Translations under genes and position numbers: made by a program
Notes under the pieces: model-generated
The model's input: only the letters and a program-made list of their open reading frames with translations
Database searches by the model: none
Told to the model about the DNA's origin: nothing
Assembly (NCBI GenBank): GCA_038125725.1
Contig: JAYPEK010000018.1
Coordinates: 9,697 to 73,696, forward strand
Direction: 5' to 3'
DNA from: TMED8 sp038125725
GTDB lineage: Bacteria; Pseudomonadota; Alphaproteobacteria; Rhodospirillales; Casp-alpha2
DNA: 64,000 bases
Part shown: positions 8,231-16,486 of the stretch, piece by piece
How positions within the stretch are numbered: position 1 is the stretch's first letter
How the letters are laid out: each line of letters opens with the position of its first letter

Positions 8231-9091
8231 CTAGTAGGGCCGGTCGCCATGGACCGTGGCGCGGTGCATGGAGCGCTCGAAGCTCAAGTCGTAGGGCGTC
8301 GCGCAATGCATGGTGCAGCGGTTGTCCCAGAGCACCAGGTCGTTGGTCCGCCATTTATGCGCATAAACGAAACGGTCTTCGGTGCAATGGGCGAAAAGGC
8401 GGTCCAGCATGGCGCGGCTCTCGTCTTCGGGCCAGCCGTCGATGCGCGCGGTGAATCCCTCATTGATGAACAGGGCCTTCTTGCCGGTATCCGGGTGGGT
8501 GCGGACGACGGGATGGAAGACATCCTTCCACTGGGCCATCTTCTCTTCCGGCTGCGGCGGGCGCACGCCGGCTTCAACCATCAACTCATAGCGGTATCGG
8601 TAGGTATGGACCCCGATGGCGCCATCAAGCCTCTGTTTGGTTTCGTCGTCGAGGGCGTCATAGGCGGCGGTCATGTCGGCATAGAGCGTGTCACCCCCGC
8701 TCTCCACCGGCGGCACGATGAAGCCATAGAGCGCGGAAGCCATCGGCGGCTCGTCCTCATAGGTGATATCGCTGTGCCAGTAGGCGCCGCCGTTGTTGAT
8801 CGGCGAAGCCCCGCCGCGCCCGACGTTGGATAGCACCAACAGGTCCGGATAGTCCGGATGCAGGATTTCCTTCACCGTGTGACGGCGCAAGGGACCGAAA
8901 CGCTCGGCGAAGGCGAGGTGCTGCTCGGGCGTCAGGTGCTGGTCGGAAAAAACCAGTACCGGGTGGCGCATCCAGGCGGCATGAATGTCCGCGAACTGGC
9001 CGTCGTCGAGGGGCTTGGAAAGATCCAGTCCCTCGATCCGGGCGCCGAAGTCATGCGAAGTGTCCGCGGAAGAGAGATCCAGCGGTGCCAT
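8231..9091 (-). CDS. TauD/TfdA family Fe(II)/2-oxoglutarate dioxygenase (copy 2)
   Basis: A 286-residue dioxygenase with the HxD iron site in YWHSDITYEDEPP, a distal histidine in CTMHCATPYD, and the 2-oxoglutarate arginine in SMHRATVHGDRPY. It differs from copy 1 in the AETLYADMTAAYDAL-type region and is a paralogue, not a recent duplicate. It lies directly downstream of the NitT/TauT-type permeases (20-base gap), the arrangement of tauABCD, which suggests the importer delivers its substrate. Taurine is one possibility; other sulfonates or carboxylates are equally open. Confidence 0.9.
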   Translation of the reverse strand: MAPLDLSSADTSHDFGARIEGLDLSKPLDDGQFADIHAAWMRHPVLVFSDQHLTPEQHLAFAERFGPLRRHTVKEILHPDYPDLLVLSNVGRGGASPINNGGAYWHSDITYEDEPPMASALYGFIVPPVESGGDTLYADMTAAYDALDDETKQRLDGAIGVHTYRYRYELMVEAGVRPPQPEEKMAQWKDVFHPVVRTHPDTGKKALFINEGFTARIDGWPEDESRAMLDRLFAHCTEDRFVYAHKWRTNDLVLWDNRCTMHCATPYDLSFERSMHRATVHGDRPY

Positions 9092-9111
9092 ATTCTATTC
9101 TCCTTAGGCGG

Positions 9112-10002
9112 TCAGCTGCGCTGCATGCCCCAACGGTTGACAGTCTTCAGCTCGATGTTGCGGAACAGCACGTTTTCGACCGTGATGCCGATCAGAATGA
9201 TCATGAACAGCCCGGCGAACACGCCGGCCGTCTCGATATTCTGGCTGTTCTCGAAGATGTACCAGCCGAGACCGCCGCCCCCGGAGGAGGCACCGAACAC
9301 CAGTTCGGCGCCGATCAACGTACGCCAAGCAAAGGCCCAACCGACCTTCATGCCAGTCATGATCGACGGCAACGCCGCCGGTACCAGGATTCTGACAACG
9401 AAGCCGACGCCCTTGAGGCCGTAGTTCTCCCCGATCATGCGCAGCGTATGCGAGACGTTCTTGAACCCGGTATGGGTGTTCAAGGCAACAGCCCAAAGCA
9501 CCGCATGAACAAGCACGAAGATCAGGCTCGCCGTGCCGAGACCGAACCACAGCATCGCCAGCGGCAACATGGCGATCGACGGCAGCGGGTTGAACATGGC
9601 TGTCGCCATGGCGATGAAATCGCCACCGAGACGCGACGACGTCCCCCACAACACCATGACGGCCGCGATCGCCATGCCGGCGGCGTAGCCATAGACCAGC
9701 ACCTTGATGGAGAACCAGATCTTGCCCGGCAGATCGCCATGGAAGAGATCTTCCCACAAGCGAAGGGCGGCATCCGTGAACGGCGGGAACATCAGCGGCT
9801 GCACGTCCATCAGCACCGTATAGGCCTGCCAGACGACAATCAGGCCAAGCAGCACGGTCGCCTTGCGCACGCCGTTGATGTTCCAGATCTTCTCAATCAG
9901 CGAAAGCTCGCGAGCGACATCACCGGTATGAGCGTCGCCGATGTTCTCGTTAACGAACTCAGGCCGGATGACCAGATCGGGTAAATGCTTATCGGTACTC
10001 AT
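9112..10002 (-). CDS. NitT/TauT-type ABC transporter permease B
   Basis: Inner-membrane permease of 296 residues with about six membrane spans. The BPD permease motif is in VGWAFAWRTLIGAELVFGA, preceded by NPLPSIAMLPLAMLWFGLG. Its start overlaps the stop of the upstream permease gene (ATGA). It is clearly paralogous to that gene over its whole length (shared PEF, DVAREL, VRK, NYGLKGV and NRWGMQ segments), so the transporter probably has a permease heterodimer. It has a roughly 40-residue N-terminal extension ahead of the first span. Confidence 0.92.
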   Translation of the reverse strand: MSTDKHLPDLVIRPEFVNENIGDAHTGDVARELSLIEKIWNINGVRKATVLLGLIVVWQAYTVLMDVQPLMFPPFTDAALRLWEDLFHGDLPGKIWFSIKVLVYGYAAGMAIAAVMVLWGTSSRLGGDFIAMATAMFNPLPSIAMLPLAMLWFGLGTASLIFVLVHAVLWAVALNTHTGFKNVSHTLRMIGENYGLKGVGFVVRILVPAALPSIMTGMKVGWAFAWRTLIGAELVFGASSGGGGLGWYIFENSQNIETAGVFAGLFMIILIGITVENVLFRNIELKTVNRWGMQRS

Positions 10003-10898
10003 GACGACTGCATCCCCCAGCGCCGGACGGTGCGCGATTCAATATTAGTGAAGATGATGCTCTCGACGAAGACGCCGACCAGGATCACCGTGAACAGGCC
10101 GGCGAACACTGCCGGAATCTGCAACTCCATCTGGTTCGAGAAGACGAACCAGCCGAGACCGCCGGACTGCGCGCCCGACGTATCGGCGATGGCACCGCCA
10201 AACACCAGTTCGGCCGCGATCAGCGTACGCCAGGCATAGGCCCAGCCAACCTTTAGCCCCATCAGGATCGACGGGAAAGCCGCCGGAATCAGCAGCTTGA
10301 CGACGTAGGGGACGCCACGCAGGCCGTAATTGCGCCCGACCATGCGTTGGGTGTCGGAAACGCTCATGAATCCCGTGTGCGCGTTCAGCGCCACCGGCCA
10401 GATGACCGAATGCAGCAACGTGAAGACGACCGACGCGCTACCGAGGCCGAACCACAGCAGCGCCAGCGGCAGGAGCGCGATGGCCGGCAGCGGGTTGAGC
10501 ATGGCCGTCAATGTCGACAGCGCGTCCGAGCCGAAGCGGGTCATGATCGCCGCCGTGGTCAGCAACGTGGCAATGACCAGTCCAATGGCGTAGCCGGTGA
10601 CCAGGATCGTCAGCGAATTCTTGATCATGATCAGCAGATCGTCGTAGACGAGCGAATTGAACAGCGCCACCGCCGTGTCGGAGAACTTGGGCAGCAGCAG
10701 TTCGGAGACGCCGGAGATGCGGGTGTACATCTCCCAGGCGACCATCAGCACCAGCAAGATCGAGAACTTGCGGACGCTGTCCATGTCGGACAGCTTCTCG
10801 AAGAACGAAAGCTTGCGCGCTACGTCCGCCGTGCCGGCACTGCCGAGGCTGTCCGCTTCGAACTCTGCGCGGACGACGGTTTCAGGCATATTGCTCAT
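9999..10898 (-). CDS. NitT/TauT-type ABC transporter permease A
   Basis: Permease of 299 residues, tandem paralogue of the next gene. The same motifs are visible: NPLPAIALLPLALLWFGLG, NYGLRGVPYVVKLLIPAAFP, and the cytoplasmic-loop motif VGWAYAWRTLIAAELVFGG that contacts the ATPase. It has a slightly longer GAIADTSGAQ loop after the motif than permease B. ATGA overlaps at both ends indicate tight coupling with the ATPase and permease B genes. Confidence 0.92.
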   Translation of the reverse strand: MSNMPETVVRAEFEADSLGSAGTADVARKLSFFEKLSDMDSVRKFSILLVLMVAWEMYTRISGVSELLLPKFSDTAVALFNSLVYDDLLIMIKNSLTILVTGYAIGLVIATLLTTAAIMTRFGSDALSTLTAMLNPLPAIALLPLALLWFGLGSASVVFTLLHSVIWPVALNAHTGFMSVSDTQRMVGRNYGLRGVPYVVKLLIPAAFPSILMGLKVGWAYAWRTLIAAELVFGGAIADTSGAQSGGLGWFVFSNQMELQIPAVFAGLFTVILVGVFVESIIFTNIESRTVRRWGMQSS

Positions 10899-11749
10899 GT
10901 TTCGGCTTCTACGATTTCGTGGACCAGTTCGTCCTCGAGAATTCGATCCGCAAACAGCATGTTGTGAATCTTCTGCTGCAGCGCCGCGAACTCGGGCTGA
11001 CCGACATTGGCGTGGTTGAGATGGTGCGCATTGAGCTCGGCCTTAACCTGGCCCGGATGCGGCGACAGCACCAGGATGCGGGACCCGACGATCAGCGCCT
11101 CCTCGATGGAGTGGGTGACGAACAGCACGGTGAAATGCGTGTCCTCCCACAGTTGCAGCAGTTCCTCCTGCATTTGCAGGCGGGTGAGCGCATCGAGAGC
11201 CGCGAAGGGCTCGTCCATCAATAGCACGTCCGGCTCCATGGCCATGCCGCGCGCGATGGCGACCCGCTGCTTCATGCCGCCTGACAGCATATGCGGGAAC
11301 GTGTTCTCGAAGCGGTCGAGCTTGACCTTCTTGATGTACTCCATGGCGATGTCATCGGCTTCCGACTGGGTTTTGCAGCGGCCGCCGTTCATCAGCGCAA
11401 AGGTGATATTCTGTTTAACCGTTTTCCAGGGCAGAAGCTGGTCGAACTCCTGGAACACCATGACCCGGTCGGGGCCCGGTTCCTTGATGTCGACGCCCTT
11501 GAGACGCATGTTGCCTTCCACCGGCTTCAAGTAGCCGGCAACCCCCTTCAACAGCGTCGACTTGCCGCAGCCCGACGGGCCCAGCAGGACGAAGCGGTCC
11601 GCGGGATAGACCTTGAACCCCACCCGGTACGTGGCGGTGATCAGGTGTTCTTTGGTTTTATATTGAAGGGTGACGCCGTCGACATCCAAGATGGGGTCGA
11701 CGGCGGCCGCGGCGGTACTATCCGCCGCGGCCTGAGAACCGTCACTCAT
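10895..11749 (-). CDS. NitT/TauT-type ABC transporter ATP-binding protein
   Basis: A 284-residue ATPase of the SsuB/TauB class. Walker A is GPSGCGKST, the signature is LSGGMKQR, Walker B is VLLMDEPFAALD, and the switch histidine is in FVTHSIEEAL. It has an approximately 20-residue Ala-rich N-terminal lead before DPILDVDGVTLQY. It energises uptake through the two permeases encoded just downstream; its start is 2 bases after the stop of the binding-protein gene. Confidence 0.95.
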   Translation of the reverse strand: MSDGSQAAADSTAAAAVDPILDVDGVTLQYKTKEHLITATYRVGFKVYPADRFVLLGPSGCGKSTLLKGVAGYLKPVEGNMRLKGVDIKEPGPDRVMVFQEFDQLLPWKTVKQNITFALMNGGRCKTQSEADDIAMEYIKKVKLDRFENTFPHMLSGGMKQRVAIARGMAMEPDVLLMDEPFAALDALTRLQMQEELLQLWEDTHFTVLFVTHSIEEALIVGSRILVLSPHPGQVKAELNAHHLNHANVGQPEFAALQQKIHNMLFADRILEDELVHEIVEAET

Positions 11750-11751
11750 GT

Positions 11752-12795
11752 TCAGCTACCGCTCAAGTCGTAGTTGTTTTCCCAGTAGTATTCCTTCCAG
11801 TCGGCCGGAAGGTTCTTGATGGCCTTGATGGAGTGCATGAACTTGGCGAACTCCATCGTCCGCTGGGGTTGCGTGGTGTAGTCGATCTCATTGGGATCGC
11901 CAACCATGGCCTCGATGTCCTTGATGTCCAGCTTGGACTTGGTGAAGGACTTGTAGAGACCCGCGGCACGCTTGAGGTCGGCCTTGATCCACTCATAGGC
12001 CTTGCGGAAGCTCGACGAAACGCAACCGTACAGTTTCGGGTTCGCTTCTTTCCATTTCTTCGTGTTGTAGAGGGCCACGGTCGAGTGCGGGCCGTCCATC
12101 ACGTCATAGGAGCTCAGCACCATGTGCGTCTTGCCGCTCTTCAGTTCCTGATAGGAAAACGGCAGGGTCGCGAAGTGGCTCTTCACCGCCTGGCCGCCGG
12201 CCAGCAGTGCCGCCACCGCCGTCGGGTGCTTCATGGAAACCGTCAAGTCGTCGAGCTTGTAAGCCTGATCGGAACCCCACTTCTTGGCGGCCGCCATCTG
12301 CAGCACCACGGCCTGGATCGAGACCTTCACGGACGGCGTCGAGATCTTGTGATCTTCAGCACCGACGTAGTCCTCGAGCTTCTTGATCTTGGCATCGTTG
12401 GTGATCAGTTTCAGCGGCATGGCCGAAAGCTGGGCCACGGCGCGCACTTCGATGTCGGTACCCTTGGTCTTGTCCCAGAGCTTGAGCAGCGGGCCGACGC
12501 CGCCGGCGCCGAAGTCGACGTTGCCGGACAGCAGCGCCTGGTTGATCGCGGCACCGCCGGAGAAAGCCTGCATGGTCACCTTGACGTCGCCGAGACCGGC
12601 ATCCTTGGCGCAGGCTTCGACCATCTTCTTGTCGACCACCACCTGCTGCGGCAGGTAGAGCAGGCCGAACTGCTGCGCAAAACGCACTTTGTCGGCTTCG
12701 GCGTGCGCCGACGTCGCACTGACAGCCAGCGCTGAGGCGAACAGGCCGCCGAGCGCAATGGCACCCAGTTTTCTATTGTCGAAAGTCTTGATCAT
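11752..12795 (-). CDS. ABC transporter periplasmic substrate-binding protein, NMT1/TauA/SsuA type
   Basis: A 347-residue exported protein. The N-terminal signal peptide (about 33 residues, ending SAHA before EADKVRFAQ) suggests periplasmic location. The mature part begins with QFGLLYLPQQVVVDKKMVEA and has the GGAAINQALLSGNVDFGAGG segment typical of the NitT/TauT binding proteins. It is first of a six-gene operon (binding protein, ATPase, permease A, permease B, dioxygenase, HAD). The ATG at 12795 has GGGAGGAG upstream. A perfect 8-bp inverted repeat lies in its leader at 12819-12842. Confidence 0.92.
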   Translation of the reverse strand: MIKTFDNRKLGAIALGGLFASALAVSATSAHAEADKVRFAQQFGLLYLPQQVVVDKKMVEACAKDAGLGDVKVTMQAFSGGAAINQALLSGNVDFGAGGVGPLLKLWDKTKGTDIEVRAVAQLSAMPLKLITNDAKIKKLEDYVGAEDHKISTPSVKVSIQAVVLQMAAAKKWGSDQAYKLDDLTVSMKHPTAVAALLAGGQAVKSHFATLPFSYQELKSGKTHMVLSSYDVMDGPHSTVALYNTKKWKEANPKLYGCVSSSFRKAYEWIKADLKRAAGLYKSFTKSKLDIKDIEAMVGDPNEIDYTTQPQRTMEFAKFMHSIKAIKNLPADWKEYYWENNYDLSGS

Positions 12796-12818
12796 TTCGG
12801 AACTCCTCCCGTGGTTTG

Positions 12819-12842
12819 ATGCTGGGTTTCACGGCCCAGCAT
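12819..12842. promoter_or_regulatory. Inverted repeat in the leader of the ABC operon
   Basis: ATGCTGGG (12819-12826) and CCCAGCAT (12835-12842) form perfect 8-bp arms around an 8-base loop, 24 bases upstream of the binding-protein start codon. It could be an operator or an RNA hairpin in the 5' leader just before the ribosome site. No T-run follows, so it is not a terminator. Confidence 0.4.
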
Positions 12843-12957
12843 ATCTGGATCAAGTGTGTTGGCTAATTCATCACGATGCAAATGAAAATCCGTATCAAGC
12901 GCCGGCACGGCCGTTGCGCCCTCTGCGATACGGTTTGGTCCGTGAATCCTCCCTTAC

Positions 12958-12975
12958 TGCGAGATTATTATCGCA
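12958..12975. promoter_or_regulatory. Candidate LysR operator between ABC operon and LysR gene
   Basis: TGCGA (12958-12962) and TCGCA (12971-12975) form a dyad around an AT-rich 8-base spacer, about 90 bases upstream of the LysR TTG start and 160 bases upstream of the ABC operon start. The surrounding DNA up to 13050 is AT-rich and probably holds the promoters. Confidence 0.35.
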
Positions 12976-13066
12976 ACGAGAAATTTTAACGAAAGGAAAA
13001 AATATTTATGAATTACTTTAATTTTTTTAATATCCCTTTTGATAGAAATCATTTCGGAGATTCATC

Positions 13067-13954
13067 TTGTCCATTCGCCGCCTCCGCACGCTGGTCGCCA
13101 TCGCCGAGCAAGGAAGCTTCGGCCACGCCGCGTCGGCCGTGTCACTATCGCAGGCCGCCGTCAGCCTGCAGATGAAATCCCTGGAGGACGAACTGCAGAT
13201 GTCGCTGTTCGACCGCTCCAAGCGCCCGCCGACGCTGAATGCCAAGGGCCATGCCCTGGTGGCCCGGGCGCGCGAGACGCTCGAAGCCTACGACAGGATG
13301 ATGGGCACGGTGTCCGAACCCGACACCCTTTCCGGCGAATTGATTATCGGTGCCATGCCGTCGACCATGACTGGAACCATGCCCAGGGTGCTGAGCGCGC
13401 TTAGGCGCATTTATCCGGACCTGCGCCTGCACGTGGTGCCCAGTCATGCGATCGAGCAGCTGCCCCAGTTGGATCGGCGCGCGCTCGACGCGGCGATCGT
13501 CACTCGCCCGCCGCATATTCCCCAGCACATGGAATACCGGGCCTTCGCCGAAGAGCCACTGATCTTGCTGGCGCCACCCGACAGCCCGCCTGGCAAGCCC
13601 GAGCAATTGCTCTCGCGATATCCGTTCATCCGCTTCGACCGCAACCAGTGGGTCGGACAGTTGATCGACAACTGGCTCCGCGCCGAAGGCATCCGGGTCA
13701 ACGACCTGATGGAATTGGATACCATCGAATCGATTTCCAACATGGTCTACTACAATCTCGGCGTCACCATCATCCCCAAGCCCTGCGTGGCGCCGCCCAA
13801 TCCCCTGCCGCTTCGAAACATCGGCCTCGGGCCGGGCGCGCCGAAACGCGTCATCGGACTGATGACCCGCCGGGACAATCCGAAGGCACGGTTGGTTGAC
13901 GTTCTGCTCGAACAGTTGGTTAATCTGGTCACCACCGAGGGAGAACTGTCGTGA
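13067..13954 (+). CDS. LysR family transcriptional regulator (TTG start)
   Basis: A 295-residue LysR-type regulator. The helix-turn-helix reads from SIRRLRTLVAIAEQGSFGHA through AVSLSQAAVSLQMKSLEDEL and LFDRSKRPPTLNAKG. The only start that gives a full-length DNA-binding domain is TTG at 13067, with GGAG 8 bases before it. It is divergent from the ABC transporter operon, which it probably controls, and its stop overlaps the GTG of the metallo-hydrolase gene, so those two are coupled. Confidence 0.9.
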   Translation: MSIRRLRTLVAIAEQGSFGHAASAVSLSQAAVSLQMKSLEDELQMSLFDRSKRPPTLNAKGHALVARARETLEAYDRMMGTVSEPDTLSGELIIGAMPSTMTGTMPRVLSALRRIYPDLRLHVVPSHAIEQLPQLDRRALDAAIVTRPPHIPQHMEYRAFAEEPLILLAPPDSPPGKPEQLLSRYPFIRFDRNQWVGQLIDNWLRAEGIRVNDLMELDTIESISNMVYYNLGVTIIPKPCVAPPNPLPLRNIGLGPGAPKRVIGLMTRRDNPKARLVDVLLEQLVNLVTTEGELS

Positions 13955-14856
13955 AGATTACCATCCTGGGCTCCGGCACGCCGGCGCCGTCTTTAAAGCG
14001 TGCCTGTTCGGGCTACATGATCGAGGTCGGCGACGACCTCATCGTCATGGACCACGGTCCCGACGCGCACCGGCGCCTGTTGGAAAGCGGCAAGCGCGCC
14101 ACCGACGTCACTCACGCCTTCTTCACGCATCTGCACTACGACCACTTCCTCGACTACGGCCGGCTGGTCCTGCAGCGCTGGGACATGGGTGCCGGCAAGA
14201 TCGGCGAGATCGATGTCTACGGGCCGCCGCCGCTGGCACGCATCACCGAGCAACTGTTCGGCGAGGACGGCATCTATGGGCCCGACCTAGCGGCGCGCGT
14301 CGGGCACCGGCTCAGCCTTGACATCTACGAACTGCGCGGCGGCGCACTGCCGCGTCAAAAGCCCAAACCCAACGTCACCGAGGTCGCGCCGGGATCGGTC
14401 ATCGACGGCGGCCACTGGCGCGTCACCGTGGGTGAGGCCAGCCATGTGCAGCCCTACCTGCAATGCCACGTCTACCGGCTGGAAAGCGACGCCGGCGCCA
14501 TGTGCTACACGGGAGATTCCGGCGGCGTTACGGACGCCGTCGTCGAGACCGCCAAGGGCTGCGACGTGCTGATCCACATGGCGCACTACGAATCCGGCAC
14601 CGAACCGTCGCCCGAATACCGGGCCGGCTGCGGCGGCCACATGGACGTCGCCGAGGTGGCGGCGCGCGCCGGAGTCAAAACCCTGGTGATGTCGCACGTG
14701 CTCGAGCACATCGACCGCCCCGGCACCCGCGAGCGGCTGATCAACGAGGCATCGCAGGTATTCAAGGGCGAGATCATCTGGGCCGAGGACCTGATGCAGA
14801 TTACCGTCGGTGGCGATGCCAAGCGGGTGCGCGCGACGGGTTCGACGGAGTGGTGA
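13951..14856 (+). CDS. MBL-fold metallo-hydrolase (RNase Z/arylsulfatase-like)
   Basis: A 301-residue metallo-beta-lactamase-fold enzyme starting at GTG, which overlaps the LysR stop (GTGA). Visible motifs are LGSGTPAPS at the N terminus, the zinc motif THLHYDHFLDY (HxHxDH), YTGDSGG with the bridging aspartate, and a late histidine in MSHVLEHID. The N-terminal LGSGTP and the DH-F/L-D-Y layout match the RNase Z-like branch, which also includes alkyl/arylsulfatases of the AtsA type and other small-molecule hydrolases. Given its position in the putative organosulfur island it may be a sulfatase- or lactonase-like enzyme, but this is not shown. Confidence 0.85.
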   Translation: MKITILGSGTPAPSLKRACSGYMIEVGDDLIVMDHGPDAHRRLLESGKRATDVTHAFFTHLHYDHFLDYGRLVLQRWDMGAGKIGEIDVYGPPPLARITEQLFGEDGIYGPDLAARVGHRLSLDIYELRGGALPRQKPKPNVTEVAPGSVIDGGHWRVTVGEASHVQPYLQCHVYRLESDAGAMCYTGDSGGVTDAVVETAKGCDVLIHMAHYESGTEPSPEYRAGCGGHMDVAEVAARAGVKTLVMSHVLEHIDRPGTRERLINEASQVFKGEIIWAEDLMQITVGGDAKRVRATGSTEW

Positions 14857-14863
14857 TCCGGCC

Positions 14864-16486
14864 CTAGCCGGCCGCGTCCTCCAGGATCATCGCCGCCGCC
14901 TGCTCGCCGACCATGATCGCCGGCGCGTTGGTGTTGGATGACGGGATCGTCGGCAGCACAGAAGCATCCGCCACCCGGAGCCCCTGAAGCCCATGCACCC
15001 GGAGCCGTGTATCGACGACGCTGGTCTCCGCCGCCTCGCCCATGCGGCAGCTTCCCACCGTATGCCAGGCGGTTTGGCCGCTTTCCTTGCCGTATTGCAA
15101 CAGCGACTCGTCGTCGGTCACGTCCGGGCCCGGCCTTTCCTCGGCAACAATGACGGCGCGCATGGCCGGCGCATCGGCGACGCGCCGCACCAGCTTCAGA
15201 ATGCCCAGCGCCGTTTGGCGGTCTTCCTCGTCCGCCAGGTAGTTGGGATCGAGCGCCGGCGCCTCATCCGGGTCGGCGGAGCGGAGATGCACGCTGCCGA
15301 CCGACTTGGGCCGGAGCATGAAACCGCCCAGCGTGAACCCGGAAAACTTGTCAATGCCGCCCTCGGCGGAGCGGGAATAGCGGTCGGCGCCGCTGATCTG
15401 GTAGAGCCGGATCATCACGTCCGGTGCGTCCAGGCCATCGCGCGTGCGGGTGATGGCATGCGCTGTCGATGAGGTGCCGGCCAGCGGCCCCTTGCGCGAC
15501 AGCAGATAACGCAACCCGAACCGCACCTTGTGCCAGGGACTGGCGAGCAGGTCGTTGATGGTGTTGGCGACGTTGGTCCGGTAGGTGCAGCGCACCTGCA
15601 AATGATCGCTCAGATACTCGCCCACCGCCGGCAGGTGATGCCGGGCCTCAATGCCGAGCGGGCGGAGGCGCTTCGCGTCGCCGATGCCGGAGAGCTCCAG
15701 CAGTTGCGGCGACTGAATGGCGCCGCCGGCCAAAACAATCTCGCGCCCGGCCCTGAACGTACGTTCGCGCCCCTGATAGCGGACGATGATGCTTTCGGCG
15801 TGCCCGGCATCCAGCCCGACCCGCAAGGCCATGGCGCCGGTAAGGACGGTGAGATTGCTACGCCCCTTGGCGCTTTTCAGGTAGGCCCGCGCCGCCGATG
15901 ACCGCACACCCCGGGCGGCGGTCTGTTCCAGGTAGCGCACGCCCTCGTAGCTCTCGACGTTGTAGTCCGGCGTCTCGGCGATGCCGACCGCCTTGCAGCC
16001 GGCAATGAAAGCCTCCGACAGGGGATCCGGGTCATAGAGCTTGCGATCGGTGATGGCGACGGGGCCGCCATGGCCACGGCGCGGATCGTCGGTGAACGGA
16101 CTGTCCTCGAGGCGCTGGAAATAGGGAACCACGTCGTCCCAGCGCCAGCCCGCCAGGTTCCAGCCGTCGAACACGGCCGGCTCGCCCCAGATATGCGCCA
16201 TGCCGTTGACGGCGCTGGAGCCGCCCAGCACCCGGCCGCGCGGCGAATAAATCTGTTGCCCTGCCAGGTTGGGCTGCGGCTCGGAGAAGTAGGGCCAGAC
16301 CACGTCCGGATTGTTCAGGAGCCTGCCGACGCCGAGCGGGATGTGTATCCACTTGTTGCTGTCCTCGCCGCCGGCCTCAAGCAGCAGCACGGAATGGCGG
16401 CCGCTCTCGCTCAGGCGCGCGGCCAGGGCGCAGCCCGCCGAACCGGCGCCGACGACGATGAAATCGAAGACCGGCGCGTCCGTCAC
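14864..16486 (-). CDS. GMC family FAD-dependent oxidoreductase (choline dehydrogenase-like)
   Basis: A 540-residue flavoprotein of the glucose-methanol-choline family. The FAD-binding GxGxxG is in FIVVGAGSAGCALAARL, and GMC signature 1 falls in PRGRVLGGSSAVNGM. Signature 2 is in GAIQSPQLLELSGIG, and the C-terminal catalytic region includes QTAWHTVGSCRMG and PSSNTNAPAIMVGE. I start it at GTG 16486, which overlaps the stop of the ThDP enzyme gene (GTGA); longer reading frames upstream would lie inside that gene. It probably oxidises a primary alcohol to an aldehyde. Coupling to a ThDP enzyme that acts on aldehydes or 2-oxoacids suggests consecutive steps. Confidence 0.9.
   Translation of the reverse strand: MTDAPVFDFIVVGAGSAGCALAARLSESGRHSVLLLEAGGEDSNKWIHIPLGVGRLLNNPDVVWPYFSEPQPNLAGQQIYSPRGRVLGGSSAVNGMAHIWGEPAVFDGWNLAGWRWDDVVPYFQRLEDSPFTDDPRRGHGGPVAITDRKLYDPDPLSEAFIAGCKAVGIAETPDYNVESYEGVRYLEQTAARGVRSSAARAYLKSAKGRSNLTVLTGAMALRVGLDAGHAESIIVRYQGRERTFRAGREIVLAGGAIQSPQLLELSGIGDAKRLRPLGIEARHHLPAVGEYLSDHLQVRCTYRTNVANTINDLLASPWHKVRFGLRYLLSRKGPLAGTSSTAHAITRTRDGLDAPDVMIRLYQISGADRYSRSAEGGIDKFSGFTLGGFMLRPKSVGSVHLRSADPDEAPALDPNYLADEEDRQTALGILKLVRRVADAPAMRAVIVAEERPGPDVTDDESLLQYGKESGQTAWHTVGSCRMGEAAETSVVDTRLRVHGLQGLRVADASVLPTIPSSNTNAPAIMVGEQAAAMILEDAAG

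Noticed and set aside
13951..14856. Genuine RNase Z (tRNA 3' processing)
   Set aside because: The metal motifs fit the RNase Z-like branch, but its position next to a LysR regulator in a catabolic island and the divergent rest of the sequence favour a small-molecule hydrolase.
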